Assembly (NCBI GenBank): GCA_949358305.1
Contig: OX442318.1
Location: forward strand, 13,312,517 to 13,376,516
Reading direction: 5' to 3'
From: Strigamia acuminata
Taxonomy: Eukaryota > Arthropoda > Chilopoda > Geophilomorpha > Linotaeniidae
Length of the DNA stretch: 64,000 nucleotides
Shown here: positions 12,201-22,992 of the stretch, piece after piece
Layout: each line of letters starts with the position of its first letter
Numbering within the stretch: position 1 is the first letter of the stretch
Made by a program: the position numbers and the translations under genes
Notes under the pieces: model-generated
Seen by the model: the letters and a program-made list of their open reading frames with translations, nothing else
Database searches by the model: none
What the model was told of the DNA's origin: nothing

Positions 12201-14928
12201 ATTTATAAATCAAACGCTCTTTCATTACAACCACATGATCGTCGAGTAAATGCCAGGAACCCAAAGACGTGCCATCGCTGTTATGTTCTAATCGAAATAA
12301 AACATCAACTTCTTTGGTCTCACAATTCTTAGGACAGCCACAGTCAACTCGAGGATTTGGTGCGATCATATCGTTTTTATTTTTCTTGTACATTTCCAAT
12401 GTCAGTATAGAGTTATTGCAAAGTGGCAGCAGATGTCCTTTGGAATATCTTGGTCTATAAGGTAACCTGTTTATTCAAAATAAAAGAATATTGAATGTGT
12501 GAGTATTGCAATTAAGCATTGATTCCAACTAACCAGCAGTGGTTTTCGTCTAAAATTGTTTCCACACACTTTTTTCCACATTCCACGTACTCCTTATATT
12601 GTACACAAAGGTCATTTTTTGTGTTAATGAATTGATGCTAAAAAAATTATTTTAATTAATGTGAATTTACTTTAATACTTTACTAGTAATTCTACTAAAG
12701 CAAAGTTTATTCAGATGCCTTCCACAGTATCTACTGATGGCATTGATAAGGCAAGCCCAACCATTCAAATGGTTTTAAAATGTACATTATTACATTATTG
12801 CAGTAGATATTGTACATTATCTTTTATGATAATTGTGACTCGGCATGGTCTTACCCACGGCAGTCTGGGAGGGACGCATACTCACAAAAATGATTGAGAC
12901 AGGTATTCCAAATTGTTGGATTTTGGCCTTTAATCGTTGTCTAGGGGTCAGACACTCCCATCTACCAATGTGGGGCAGTACTGTTAGGCACTTTACACCG
13001 GCAACTCACCCGTCACACACAGGGGCTGAACTCCATGGGTGACGTGGCCGATCACTATTGGACATTCTGTCGTACCTACCCCGTACGACCCATGTAGCGG
13101 CTAATGGAAGCTGCAACAGGCACATCGCCATGTTACTGAGCGTCACAGTGGTGAATGGTGAAAGGAGCAGAGTCCGCACCTTCGCAAAACCTCTCTCTCG
13201 GGTCTCTCAACTCGACTCTACGTCTGTCCTCTCCGCTCCCTCGGCTTCGTCAATGTCTCACCACATCACTCGGCTCCCGCCTTCCCTTGCTGGATCAGTC
13301 CATCCTGCAAAGGGGGTTAACCTTAGGAGCACTGGGCGGTGTGTGCAGTGATGCAGATCACTGTGGGTGGCCAAGCGGTCACATTATGTAGACATGAATG
13401 GTTGATTTGATTTGAGAACAGTGGTACATGGTGCTTGAGGGGTATGGGTACTGTCAGATGCAGATTTACCAGTCTAAAACGTAATCCCAGTTTGGCATAA
13501 GTGGCTGCAGTTTGCACGAAACCCATTTGAAAATCTAGTGGTAGGGACATTGATATCTGAAATATACCTCTGTGTTAATATTTGTTCACACCTGGTAAGA
13601 CATTTATTTACTAGGGTAAATGATGTTCCTGGTTTCAATTCATTGGCCGTTATGTCGTATCCTATTCTTGTGAAAATTTTAGAACCCTTCACAGTTCCAT
13701 TTACTGCAATTGAAATACTTTTAACTTTCTCAAGGAATTAATTTTCTTTAAACTCACCTTTAAACTTAGTACAAGTACCCCATGGCTGTAGTTCTTCAGT
13801 CATGGTAATATTTAGTGGAACTTGCACCTATACTCACAATGAAATGCAATGAATATTCAATTTTCAGAAAAATTAATTTTAGTTTTGCTAACATGAGGCA
13901 AAATGTTGAATATACTAAGTCAATAAATGTTGTTAATTTAAAGCTAAATCTAGTTTATCCTTTACCTTGGTCTGGTCTGGATCCAAGGTATTACTTTGAT
14001 CTCTCTGGACCAGTCCAAGGTGGATGATATTCCGTTTCCACCCCCTGTCCTTCTGATATTTGCTTTACCTATGCTTTGTGAGTCATCTGCTTAATATTCA
14101 CAGTGTTTCCCATTGAATGCCTGGTTTGGATGTGCCAAATTATGATTGGTCCTTTCTGTTCAGGCCAGTCCAAGTTACTGGAACTCGCTTAAGGGCTTGG
14201 GAGCTGTTTTAGTTAACAAGCATGGAATCTGTATTTTATGCAATATCTCTACTTTCCGTCATGTTTTACGGCTCTAGGAGACCAGTCGGCCATGTTATTT
14301 CGTGTAAGTGCTCGACTAACTAGGGATTGTCTGCCACCAAAACCAGGCAGATTTTCCGCCCTTCCCGGCGTCTTTCGATCGCATTTCAACATCACCGAAA
14401 ACTGGTTCCTGTCACTGTGTACTTTGATTTGTTTAAAATATTTAAACGTACTTTGTTTTGGCGACGTTCATCAATCACGAATAAATTATGAATGGCTTCG
14501 TAACTGTAGTTCAAATTCCATAATTTAGTAAGATCAACACCATCAAGGGGTATAAGTTTGTCGATTGGGCTTAGAGAATCTTTTTCCGTCCGATCTAAGC
14601 CGGATGAGTCATAGTAAGCTGCTATGTACTTATTTATTGGTACACACACGTGCGAATCAGGGAACTGAAATTCTTCCATCTTTTCTTCGTAGACATCAAC
14701 TGCTTTTGGGCTTTGCATATAATAAGAAATGCGGTCAAAAATTTGAAAACAATAGATGAGAATACAGACTACAACAAGAAAAGACCAAAAAATACGAAAC
14801 GTGAGACTATGTGGTCTATCATTAATTAGTTGAAACAACTGCAGGAGATCTCTCTCTTCTTTCAGTGAATTCAGTACGTCTTTGACTTTTAGTTTAAGTC
14901 TTTTGATGATTCGTCGTCGTAACTTCAT
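9217..14928 (-). CDS. Tandem two-domain DEG/ENaC channel (copy A, intact)
   Basis: Eleven exons with GT-AG borders: 14928-14452, 13827-13758, 13703-13612, 13556-13470, 12637-12534, 12466-11665, 10218-10134, 10094-10000, 9949-9851, 9777-9668, 9604-9217. Joined they give 2,409 nt and 802 residues without a stop. Domain 1: TM1 at residues 44-66, extracellular cysteine-rich part, TM2 at about 374-396 with G-x-S (WLGLS). A cytosolic linker of about 35 residues follows. Domain 2: TM1 at about 430-452, a YPNIIIC version of the family's FPxxxxC signature, cysteine-rich thumb (CLCSPPC), TM2 near 767-790 with TLGLS. DEG/ENaC proteins are trimeric, amiloride-type sodium channels of the plasma membrane and normally carry one domain of this kind. 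The N-terminal HG gating motif is degenerate in domain 1 (PHS) and not seen in domain 2. Exon borders were set by phase and by comparison with copy B; the weakest is the 39-nt intron 10095-10133. Confidence 0.88.
10219..11664 (-). other. Intron 6 of DEG/ENaC copy A
   Basis: A 1.45-kb phase-0 intron between the fused exon and the first extracellular exon of domain 2. It occupies the same position as intron 1 of domain 1. It contains a tRNA-like stretch at 11030-11106 and a short internal repeat (10540-10650 resembles 11450-11550). Part of it is shared with unit B (37160-37850). Confidence 0.7.
11030..11106 (+). repeat. tRNA-derived SINE head or tRNA relic
   Basis: TGGCCCAGTGG (11036-11046) fits a pol III A box and GGTTCAAATC (11079-11088) fits a B box with one change, about 33 bases apart, followed by a T-rich stretch. 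No proper tRNA cloverleaf was worked out. It looks like the head of a tRNA-derived SINE inserted in the intron. Confidence 0.45.
12843..13392 (+). repeat. Dispersed repeat, family R1 (copy in intron 4)
   Basis: About 550 bp running from GGCATGGTCTTACCC to GTGGCCAAGCGGTCA. It shares order and wording with 39640-41345: GACGCATACTCAC, GGCCTTTAAT-GTTGTCTAGGGG, CACCGGCAAC-CACCCGTCACACACAGGG, CATGGGTGACGTGG, ACTGAGCGTCAC-GTGGTGAATGG. Since the other copy sits in a different intron of gene B, the two are independent insertions. Class unknown; no open frame of significance. Confidence 0.65.
13828..14451 (-). other. Intron 1 of DEG/ENaC copy A
   Basis: A 624-bp phase-0 intron (donor GTACGT, acceptor ...GTATAG). 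Blocks of it recur in unit B at about 42350-42600 and 42960-43200. No coding sequence seen. Confidence 0.7.
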
Positions 14929-15785
14929 TTTCTATTTTTTAAAAGAAAAAAGTGTGTTGTAGAAACTGAGATGCTTACAGATGGATTAGAATGTTGATTT
15001 TCAACAGAGAATGGTTTGAACGTTCTACATCAATGGGGGGTATATTGTGGATTGTTGTCACCGTATTTACTCTACAATAGCACGTTTGATAGAATAAAAG
15101 ATTTTTCAGCATGAATTATGATGCTGGAACTAAATAGAAAATAGGCAATTCAAATTGGTTGAGACAAATATGCTTAAATATTAAAAATTGGTAACCTAGT
15201 TTTCACTTTAGGATGTGATGTTGTTTACGTCATATTATAATAAGTTAGTCCTATTATTTGGCTTCACTTTGAACAAGAGGTTGTATCATTTACTTTCTCA
15301 CTTGCAATGATCTACCGGTTGGCTAAAATAAAACCGGCCGAACAATGCAGGTGGTTTCAAAAAATGTATACGCCATTTAATTAAATTTACATTATTCATT
15401 AGTTATAAATATACATTATTCATTAGTAATGAATATACGTTATTCATTAGTAATGAATATACATTATTCACTAGTAATGAATATACATTATTCATTTGTA
15501 ATGAATAATGAATGACTAATGAATAATGTAAATGTAGTGTTGTTTGATAAAAGTTTCCGGTGCACCTTTTTCCGCTCTTTCGTTTGGTGTTTGGTCATGG
15601 ATCCTTACGTGCCAGGGCCCCTATGCACCGGGCCCCAGGGTAGATACCTTGACAGACCCACCCCCCTTGCAGGGGCCATGTAAATGGGCCACCAAAAGTA
15701 TTGTATCTGGCTTGGTCGGCCACTAAAAGTGATATTTGTGCCTTTGTGAGAATGACCAAACGATGTGATTGGCTAGACGTTAGAC
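14929..15785. other. Upstream flank of copy A with short tandem repeats
   Basis: Putative promoter side of the channel gene. At 15396-15530 a unit close to ATACATTATTCATTAGTAATGA is repeated about five times. Downstream, 15600-15720 is a GC-rich patch (CAGGGCCCC, GGGCCCCAGGG) that looks like another short repeat. No gene seen. Confidence 0.5.
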
Positions 15786-16076
15786 CAGGGGTTCCCAAAC
15801 CTTTTAGCATCGCGCCCCACTTCATCTACCGGTGCGCATTAAATTTTTCAAAAATGAACTATAAATGTCCATGATAGAATTGATTCTAAGCACACAAAGT
15901 GAAATGATTTGAATTTGGCAGTTGTGTATTGTCTAGATAAAATAGACTCTTCTAGGCGACAAGACAAGTGCACTATTTTAGAGGGGGCGTCATGTCTACA
16001 AGTTAGTTTGATTGCTACAATTGTGCCGTTGCGCCCACCAAAAATCAGCTCGCGCCTCACAGTTTGGGAAACGCTG
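15786..16076. mobile_element. hAT-type MITE
   Basis: Ends CAGGGGTTCCCAAAC and GTTTGGGAAACGCTG are imperfect inverted repeats, and the element is flanked by a perfect 8-bp target duplication CGTTAGAC (15778-15785 and 16077-16084). 8-bp duplications with CAG-starting tips are the mark of hAT transposons. The corresponding place in unit B (45750-45855) keeps only part of the interior. Confidence 0.85.
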
Positions 16077-18364
16077 CGTTAGACCATAGAATGAAAGTAG
16101 AATAATTTTAAAAATTACTGTCACTCATTTAAATTTAAATAAACACAATTTGATGAATTGATTCGATTAGGATCAAAGGTGGATGCTTAAATATTATAAT
16201 TTGATGGTTAGGGATTATTAAACTTACAGCTTTGGAAAGTAATGAGACGTAGAAATGTGCACTCTTGCCTATTCCACTGCAATGCAGCTGGACTTGTTAT
16301 TTCTGTTTGAAATTTCAAGCAATCGTTAATTCAAATATATTTTCCCAAACTAGTAATTACTGTTTTCAGCAAGTTATTAACTCAAATGCAGATGTGCTAT
16401 TGCTTCTGTGTTGTTGTTTTTACAATTTTTATGTTTACACTTTCAGACCACAAATTATAAATTCAATTTTGAAGGAACCTGTCATTAAAAATAATTATTG
16501 GAATATGACATGCGCATTAATGAATGATCTGGAGAAACTATAATTTAAAACAAAAATATAGGTGTGAACAGGACCGACTGGAACATCAACGATTTTTTGA
16601 ACGGAAAATGTCAATATTTAGTGATTTCACATAATTTTTGGTCGTAACATGTCGATATTTTGTCTTTTCAGTATTTCACATGATTTGGATTAAAATAATT
16701 CATTTCTAAATGATTTAAAAAGAAGGTACTCTCATCTCTAGAATATCTTGCTTGAGATGAACTGTCAGTAGTGGTGAGGATGACGTACCCTGATTATGTT
16801 TGTTTTTAGGTAAATTACCTTGCGGCGCATTGTTAAATGTCAGCGGGTCAGGTTGGGTATTTCCTCCTTGTCCTTGTGCTGGAGGGAGCATCGGGAATGG
16901 TAAGATTGGGTTAGGCCCCAAGCCATTTTACTATTGGGATGGTTTTTCCGTATGGGTATCAGTCTAAAACATTAAATTAAGGGTATCATGGACCAATTTA
17001 CTTATAAAAAAGTATTGGAGGATTGTTATGCTTCCATTTGCAGATGATGAACTGCCTTCGACATGGATATCTCAGCAGAAAAATGATTCTAAACATAAAG
17101 TCAAGTCAATTGTTCATTGTTCCATTCCATACCGATCACATTTAGGTTTTGACTTGGCCTGCCCAATCACATACAAAATTTTGGTTATCCAACAAAGTAT
17201 TGAAATTTAGTGTTCCAATAAACAATGATTTTCTGAAGAAACCGTTTTTTTGTGATTTTTTTTAATGTGGTGCTAAGCTTTTTCTGCCGGCCCAACTCAC
17301 TTAAGGCAATTAGCGTGGTGGCCAAATACACTTTTGCCAATTAGCGCAAATTCAAATGGACATAACTTTTGGCCCATTTAAGTTAAAATTTCATTTTTTT
17401 AAAAAAATAATTTTCAATGTTTGTTCTTTAAGTGACATTAATTTGTTTTAATTAGAAAAACTTTGTAGAGTTTGAATTTCATCATTTTATTTTTTTTAAC
17501 TTTAAAAAATGCATGCGGCCCAATACACGGGTTTGGGTAGTAGCACGCGGCTCCACACAGCAGTTCAACCACGTGGCAAACAGACTGGTTTAGCACAATT
17601 ACCGCAGAAAATCAGCTGGCCAAGCACTTGGTGCTACTAGCGGTAACTACATGCTCTTTACCAATCATAAAGACTGTTTTGCCACCATCAGGTAAAGGAA
17701 CCAATTCCATACGATAACCGTGCTACTAACAGTGACTGAATGTTTTGGTACCACACATGGCCACACAACCCTGCCAGGAGAATACCGAATGCACACAGGT
17801 GGGCCATTCTTGGCGAAGCCGTCGGCTGAAACATTAATATCCAGACCTACTCCTTCAATTGGCCAAATGCATTGTTCAGCAGAACAATGCACGGTTTCAA
17901 GAGACAAAAGTCAACATGCAACCAAATAACCAAAAGCAAGACTGTTAATTTCCTGGTGTCAAGAAATATATAACTTACATAGTCTCAATGGGATTAAATC
18001 CCACCACTCCCGTGTTACAGGAAGTGGATACGGAGGAAAATAATAAAGATTATGCTAATCCTTGTCACAAACCGGAACTGGATAAGTCATGTGCTCAGTC
18101 ATGATTGGAGGAATTTATCAATCAGCCACTTATTGATAAGTCATGATTGGAGTGACTTATCAATAGGCCACTTATTACAATTGAATTATCATTTCAGTGA
18201 TGTAAATTACATCATTTCCTATGGCTGGTAAGATATTTCAGCCACATCAGCCAAATAATTATTCACTTCATATGGAGTTTAGCCAAATGACTTGACTTAC
18301 ACGAATTACTGATAATTCAGATTATGATAAGTTAAATTTTGATTTTAACTCTGAATTCACCTAA
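16077..18364. other. Non-coding, end of unit A and spacer
   Basis: 16090-16640 is shared with unit B (45860-46440). 16640-18364 is outside the duplication. It includes a partial direct repeat at 18080-18180 (AAGTCATGATTGGAG motif twice). Open frames here, for example minus 17665-17907, resemble no family I recognise. Confidence 0.45.
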
Positions 18365-18647
18365 TGTTTTCACCACTTAGTGATTAAAGACATTTTATGG
18401 ACCTTGATTTCTACACCAATTCGTTGCACTGGGTTGAGGACTGTTGAAATCCCTTCATTTTTAAGTTTTTCCAAAGAACCAACATAAATAATTAAGTATG
18501 CTTATCAATTTATGCGTTACAATCATATCAATAGACATAAAATACATTTTTCATTTCTTAAACCTTTTCATTGTTACTATAAAATAAGCAGGATTTGAGA
18601 AGAATATTTTTATCAACTTTAAATTCTTAATGAATCCAATAAAATTA
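18365..18647. repeat. Third copy of the channel gene's 3' flank
   Basis: Runs parallel to 8950-9216 and to 30655-30936 (GATTAAAGACATTTTATGGACC, TGGGTTGAGGACTGTT, ACCTTTTCATTGTTACTATAAAATAAGCAGGATTTGAG in the same order). It lies downstream of the orphan TM2 exon just as the other copies lie downstream of the true last exons, so exon and flank were duplicated together. Confidence 0.7.
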
Positions 18648-18800
18648 CTATTTTTTGGTATTTTTAAATTTTTTTGTTATTAGCAAAAGTGCAGAGTGGA
18701 AAAAGAAATGTATTGTACATAAGACAGAAAGGCCAATGGTCAAAATACAAATATTATCCACATTGAAAACTAATGCAACAAATGGATATTTCATTTCCAT
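18648..18800 (-). pseudogene. Orphan DEG/ENaC TM2 exon (unit B)
   Basis: Fifty codons plus stop, near identical to 8697-8852, again keeping TIGLS and the KFKNTK tail. Originally about 2 kb closer to its gene; now cut off by the 11.8-kb Ty3/gypsy insertion immediately to the right. Both copies stay open, which argues mildly against pure decay. Confidence 0.6.
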
Positions 18801-18879
18801 ACTTAAAATGTGTACACTATTTGTGTACAGTAAAACACAGCATTTTCTGTTTTATAAGAAGTTACAATATACTTGAGTG

Positions 18880-19510
18880 TGTCGTGATTCGACTTTGTGG
18901 TTAAAGATAATAAATAATACACTCGGGAATACAATATATTTCAAATACTGCTTTATTAAAACACGCTTACTAATACAAATATAAGTCAAGATGTTTCCTG
19001 TGTTGGTCCTCGGATTCGGCTGCGAATACGAGTTGCCGCTAAACAATGGCGGATCCAATTGTTTAGTCCTACGCGTGGTCTATGTTTGTTGTCTAGGGTA
19101 TTTCCACGTGTTATTATGAACACGCGAGAATTCGCTTTCTCGTGCGAATTAAACGAATATCGTTCGAATATTTATTCTAGCGTAGATTGGCTACGCTAAA
19201 TAAATGTGGCTGTTGTACAGTTGAAATGGTCAGCGGGCACCGGTCCTCGATCAATCCGTGAAACGGCCTGAAAGGTGAGGTAAATGGTGCTCTTGCTGAA
19301 ATGTGGTAACTGTAGTGTCGTTTCCGGTCAAGCATTGGCTATATATATTAACCGGAAATGACGTCATATGCAAATCCTTCTGATTATGCAGGTTCGCAGA
19401 AACACGAGACTAGTCAGTCTAGTCGGTATTTCTAGCGCGCTCTAGTGGCGAGTATTAGTAACACAATAATCACCGCTAATTACTTCTTCAGGTGATGCTG
19501 AATCACCACA
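18880..19510 (-). repeat. Ty3/gypsy 3' LTR
   Basis: 631 bp. On the plus strand it starts TGTCGTGATTCGAC and ends GCTGAATCACCACA. It is the downstream (3') LTR for the minus-strand element. Confidence 0.95.
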
Positions 19511-19521
19511 CGTCCCTCCCC
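19511..19521 (-). other. Polypurine tract
   Basis: On the minus strand GGGGAGGGACG lies directly before the 3' LTR, the expected place for plus-strand priming. Confidence 0.65.
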
Positions 19522-19704
19522 GAGAATAAATCATCGGGGCCCCCCCTTTAAATAAAGGTGGAGCAGTATCTTTAATCATAAATAATATTTTTATTAAATA
19601 ATGATGAATGATGAACAAAATATTTTACATTCTTGAAATTGATACATAAATAATTTCAGGGTTTTTTAGAGAAGACAGTCTTCTCGTTATGAATATGTAA
19701 TTAA

Positions 19705-22700
19705 TTATTTCTTCAAGTTATCGGCGTAACTTGGCTTATCTTCCGAACTTGGTTCGTCCAGGTTGGGAGATGTGGTCAATTTTGAAGAGTAGTCCGAGGG
19801 GTCTTCGCTCTCGTTCAAGTAGAAACGTAAGTGACCTGGCGCTTCCAGCGGATTCCCCGTTCGTTCGTGGGCCCAAATTGGCGGCAAAAAGGGCGACATT
19901 CCCTGATTGGTGTGATGGATTCTTTGGGCCTCGGCAATGCTGGTTGGCGCGCGATGGGCTCGGAGTAGTCGTTGATGCTGGATGAAGCGATCGCCTCCGG
20001 CTCCAGCTTCGATAGCGTTCTTCATCCAGACATAAAGAGAATAGCCGCGGTCTGGGGTTTGGAGTAATTTTGTTTCAGTATCCTTCGTCAAGGACAACCC
20101 CGGGAAGTACATCCGGAGTCTGGCGGCGATCTGAGGTTCTGCCGTCTTTGAAACTTTCATGCTCAATTTTGGGCGGAGCAATTTTCCTTTTGTTTCCTTC
20201 TTTTTGAGCGAGACTGGTTCGGCCAGTGGTTCGGAAGGTCTATTTTCCTTCGGCGGAGGCGGAGGAGGAGGCGTCGGATCCCTGGGAGCCGGAGTTTCCA
20301 CGACGGGTGTGGTCACTGAAGACGACGGGCGTGGGTGTTGGATGATCGCTCGAACGTTCTGATAGGAGGTCTCTGGATCCGGGTCCTGGGCCACCATTTG
20401 GGCTCGAATTACTGCCGCAGAGGGCACTAGGCGGGTCCAGCTGTCTACGAGAGCCGGCGGGACTTGGAAACCCTCGTGGGCCACCACGATCCAGGCTGCC
20501 ACAGCAACACGTGCGTTTCGGAAGGTGGCGGCGGCCAGCAAAATCGACATCAAGTCGGTAATGGCAACCACGATCCTCGTATTCCAATTTGGATGATCCC
20601 GATTTTTGTTCTGCGTATATTCAATCGAGATCCGCTGAAGGTTCGTGATGACGTTTTGGATCACGTTTTGTTGGTAGGAGTCCATCTCGCACAAAAGCGC
20701 TCTAGCTTGCTCCACGGTCGTTACCTCCAGAAACTGTTGCAACGTTACCTCCGAAGGGTTGATTGGAGTCGAGGCTTGGATGACTGCTGGGGCTGGCAAC
20801 ATCGGATTGGGTCCCGTGGATGTCGTTGGCTGAGGCACAGATCTGACCAGACGTCTTGATTTTTCCGGTTCGGGCTTGTCCCAAACGATTGGAGTTCTCG
20901 TTGAAGTTGAGGCTTCGGGGATAGTTGGGAGAGGTTCGACTTTGGCTGGTCCAAAGCGAGCTTCTCGATGTCTGAGTTGTTCTTCAGAACTCAGTGTCGG
21001 TGCGCCGATTATCACTTTCTTGCGAAAGGCGCTTGGGAGGCTGACGCTGGATGTTACGCTTCTCGTCTGCGAGAGTTCCGGCTTGATGAAAGCACTTGGC
21101 GCCGTCTCTAGACTCGAGGCGGTCGAGGGAGTCGGGTGGTAGACTGGTTTCGGCTGCATTTGTTGGTATTGCATAACTACCGCGAGGAGGTCCGCCTGAG
21201 TATACATCTTCTTTTGCTCGGGGACCTCGTCGATAATTACCTCATCGTCGATCTTCATTGGTTCGGGACTGTCCCGAATTGATCGTGTATCTTCGCAGCG
21301 CCTCCTATCTCGCTGTCGGATTTCTTCTTCACGATACGCTTTCCATGAACGTGCGCGACTCTCCGATCCTCTCCTTCTTCGTTCGTCTTGTAGACGGAGG
21401 TTCTCTCGTTCACGTCGGGCTCTTTCATCACGTTCGCGCAGGAACTCCTCTCGGTGTCTATTCCAGGATTCCTTGTTTTCTTCCCGCCGTCGGAAGTAAT
21501 TTCTACGATAATCGTCCCAATTTTCTTGGTTCCTATCGCGTCGGCGTTGATCTTCTCGGCGGTCGGGGCGCTCGCGTACATTTTCTCTTCTTCGGCTGGT
21601 TGACGGGGCATCCCTGGATTGAAATCGCGATGTTTGTGGGATCTCCGTCTTTCCCAGGCGAGAGAGAGCGCTTGGTTTGGCCAGGCGTTTCTCTGTCGCG
21701 GGTTTCTTATTCTGCGCGCTGCTGGAAGTGCTTGGCTTGTCCAGGCATTGTTTCTTCGCTGAGCAGCCTGCTTCGTCGTGCTCGTTGGAGAGACGTTTCT
21801 CGGCCTTCTGGCGTTTGCGACCAAAGAAGCCCAAAAAATGCAATTGATGCATTGCTCGTTGCGAGGTGATGAAACCGTGTCTCGGTCTCCAATCTGGGCG
21901 GTCGGGCCGGTCTTCGCGGATCTGAAGGAGCCAAAACCTGATTTCCTCGGTCGAGTAACCGTCCGGCTGTAGATAATTGAAAACCTCGTCATGTGCGGTC
22001 CGCCTTACTTCTTCGTAATATGCCATATGAATCTGGTGTTTTTCTTCATCTGTTTCGGCGTCGCGCCATTGTTCGTAAACGTCCCATCCTCGCTGGTCGT
22101 CAGGAAAGGCGGCTCGGATTAGTGGATTCGGGATTGGCGCTGGCGGGTCCATATTTCTCGAGATAACTGCCCGTAAAGCTGCTTGATATTGGCGCGGCAT
22201 GTAGTGGATCAACGTTTGCTGGCTGGACCAGTAGCGGCTGATTGCACGGGACAATAAAAGGCGAATTTTCCATGGTTCAAAGTCGACCGCTTCTTCGAGC
22301 GCTTGTCGGAACAGTATGGGGATTACTTCGCGCCATAAGCTGCCTGCGGAAACTCTTTTCGGGTCGATTTGCCCCCACGTAGTGCGATATCCGTCCTAAA
22401 TATTAGAATATTAATAAATATATTAGGATCGTTGATTAATTTGTCATATTTTTGTAGAGATTCTTTCGTCTAACACAAGATGGCGTCATGGTCGGCCATG
22501 TGCTTTTCGACCACGTGTCTTGAAGTTAATTTTTCTTTCGGTATTTGATTAATTTTGATAATTTGTCACTTAAAGTTAAATTATTTCTTCGTTTGTGGTC
22601 AGTCCACGAACTTATTTCGTATTTTTGATTATCGATAATTGAATTTTTTCTATTTTTTACTTACGTCGGGTTGGACATCGGGTTCATTGGGTTCGTCCCA

Positions 22701-22814
22701 ATTTCCCTCTTCGTTGTTTACAATGATTTGTAACAAATCCACTTGATCTTCATCGTCATCCTCGGAAGCGTTGTTTACGGCCCGTTCAATTTCTTTCTTC
22801 CAATCATTTCTCAT
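19705..22814 (-). CDS. Third ORF of the Ty3/gypsy element, spliced, function unknown
   Basis: Two exons: 22814-22665 (50 codons, starting MRNDWKKEIERAV) and 22395-19705, separated by a 269-nt GT-AG intron (donor GACGTAAGT, acceptor TTTAG) with phase 0. The exon-2 frame is open from the splice site, adding 47 residues before the first internal ATG at 22254; the total is 946 residues. The protein has an acidic N-terminus, a long arginine/glutamate/aspartate-rich middle (many RR, RE and RD pairs), proline-rich linkers including PPPPPPP, and a moderately hydrophobic block (LMSILLAAATF...). There is no signal peptide, furin-like site or C-terminal membrane anchor, so it does not look like an envelope although it occupies the env position. 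I do not recognise the family. Confidence 0.75.
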
Positions 22815-22992
22815 TTTTCGGAAACTAATTTGATTTCACGGCTGTCTCGAGGTGATCGTCGCTTAGTCGGAGATGACAGTGATAAGTGTGGGTCGGGTTA
22901 GAGGTTAACTATTAGTCTCATGTCATCTTTGATTGGTTTGGCCAATTAAGACGCATTGTGGGACGTAACAGGTGTCCCCCCTGTGGTTGTTT

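Larger units (their letters stand above)
8590..16640. repeat. Segmental duplication, unit A
   Basis: Roughly 8 kb holding the intact two-domain DEG/ENaC gene, its orphan TM2 exon and upstream flank. It matches 18590-46440 in the same order and orientation once the Ty3/gypsy element, the DIRS element and several MITEs are subtracted from the second copy. Coding exons have exactly equal lengths in the two units. Confidence 0.85.

Noticed and set aside
17665-17907. Minus-strand frame of 80 codons that might be a transposon piece
   Set aside because: No motif of any transposase or polymerase could be seen.
20464-21869. Plus-strand open frames within 20464-20859 and 21258-21869
   Set aside because: They are shadows of the GC-rich third ORF of the Ty3/gypsy element on the opposite strand.
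19705-22814. Third gypsy ORF as an envelope gene
   Set aside because: Position fits, but no signal peptide, cleavage site or membrane anchor is visible.
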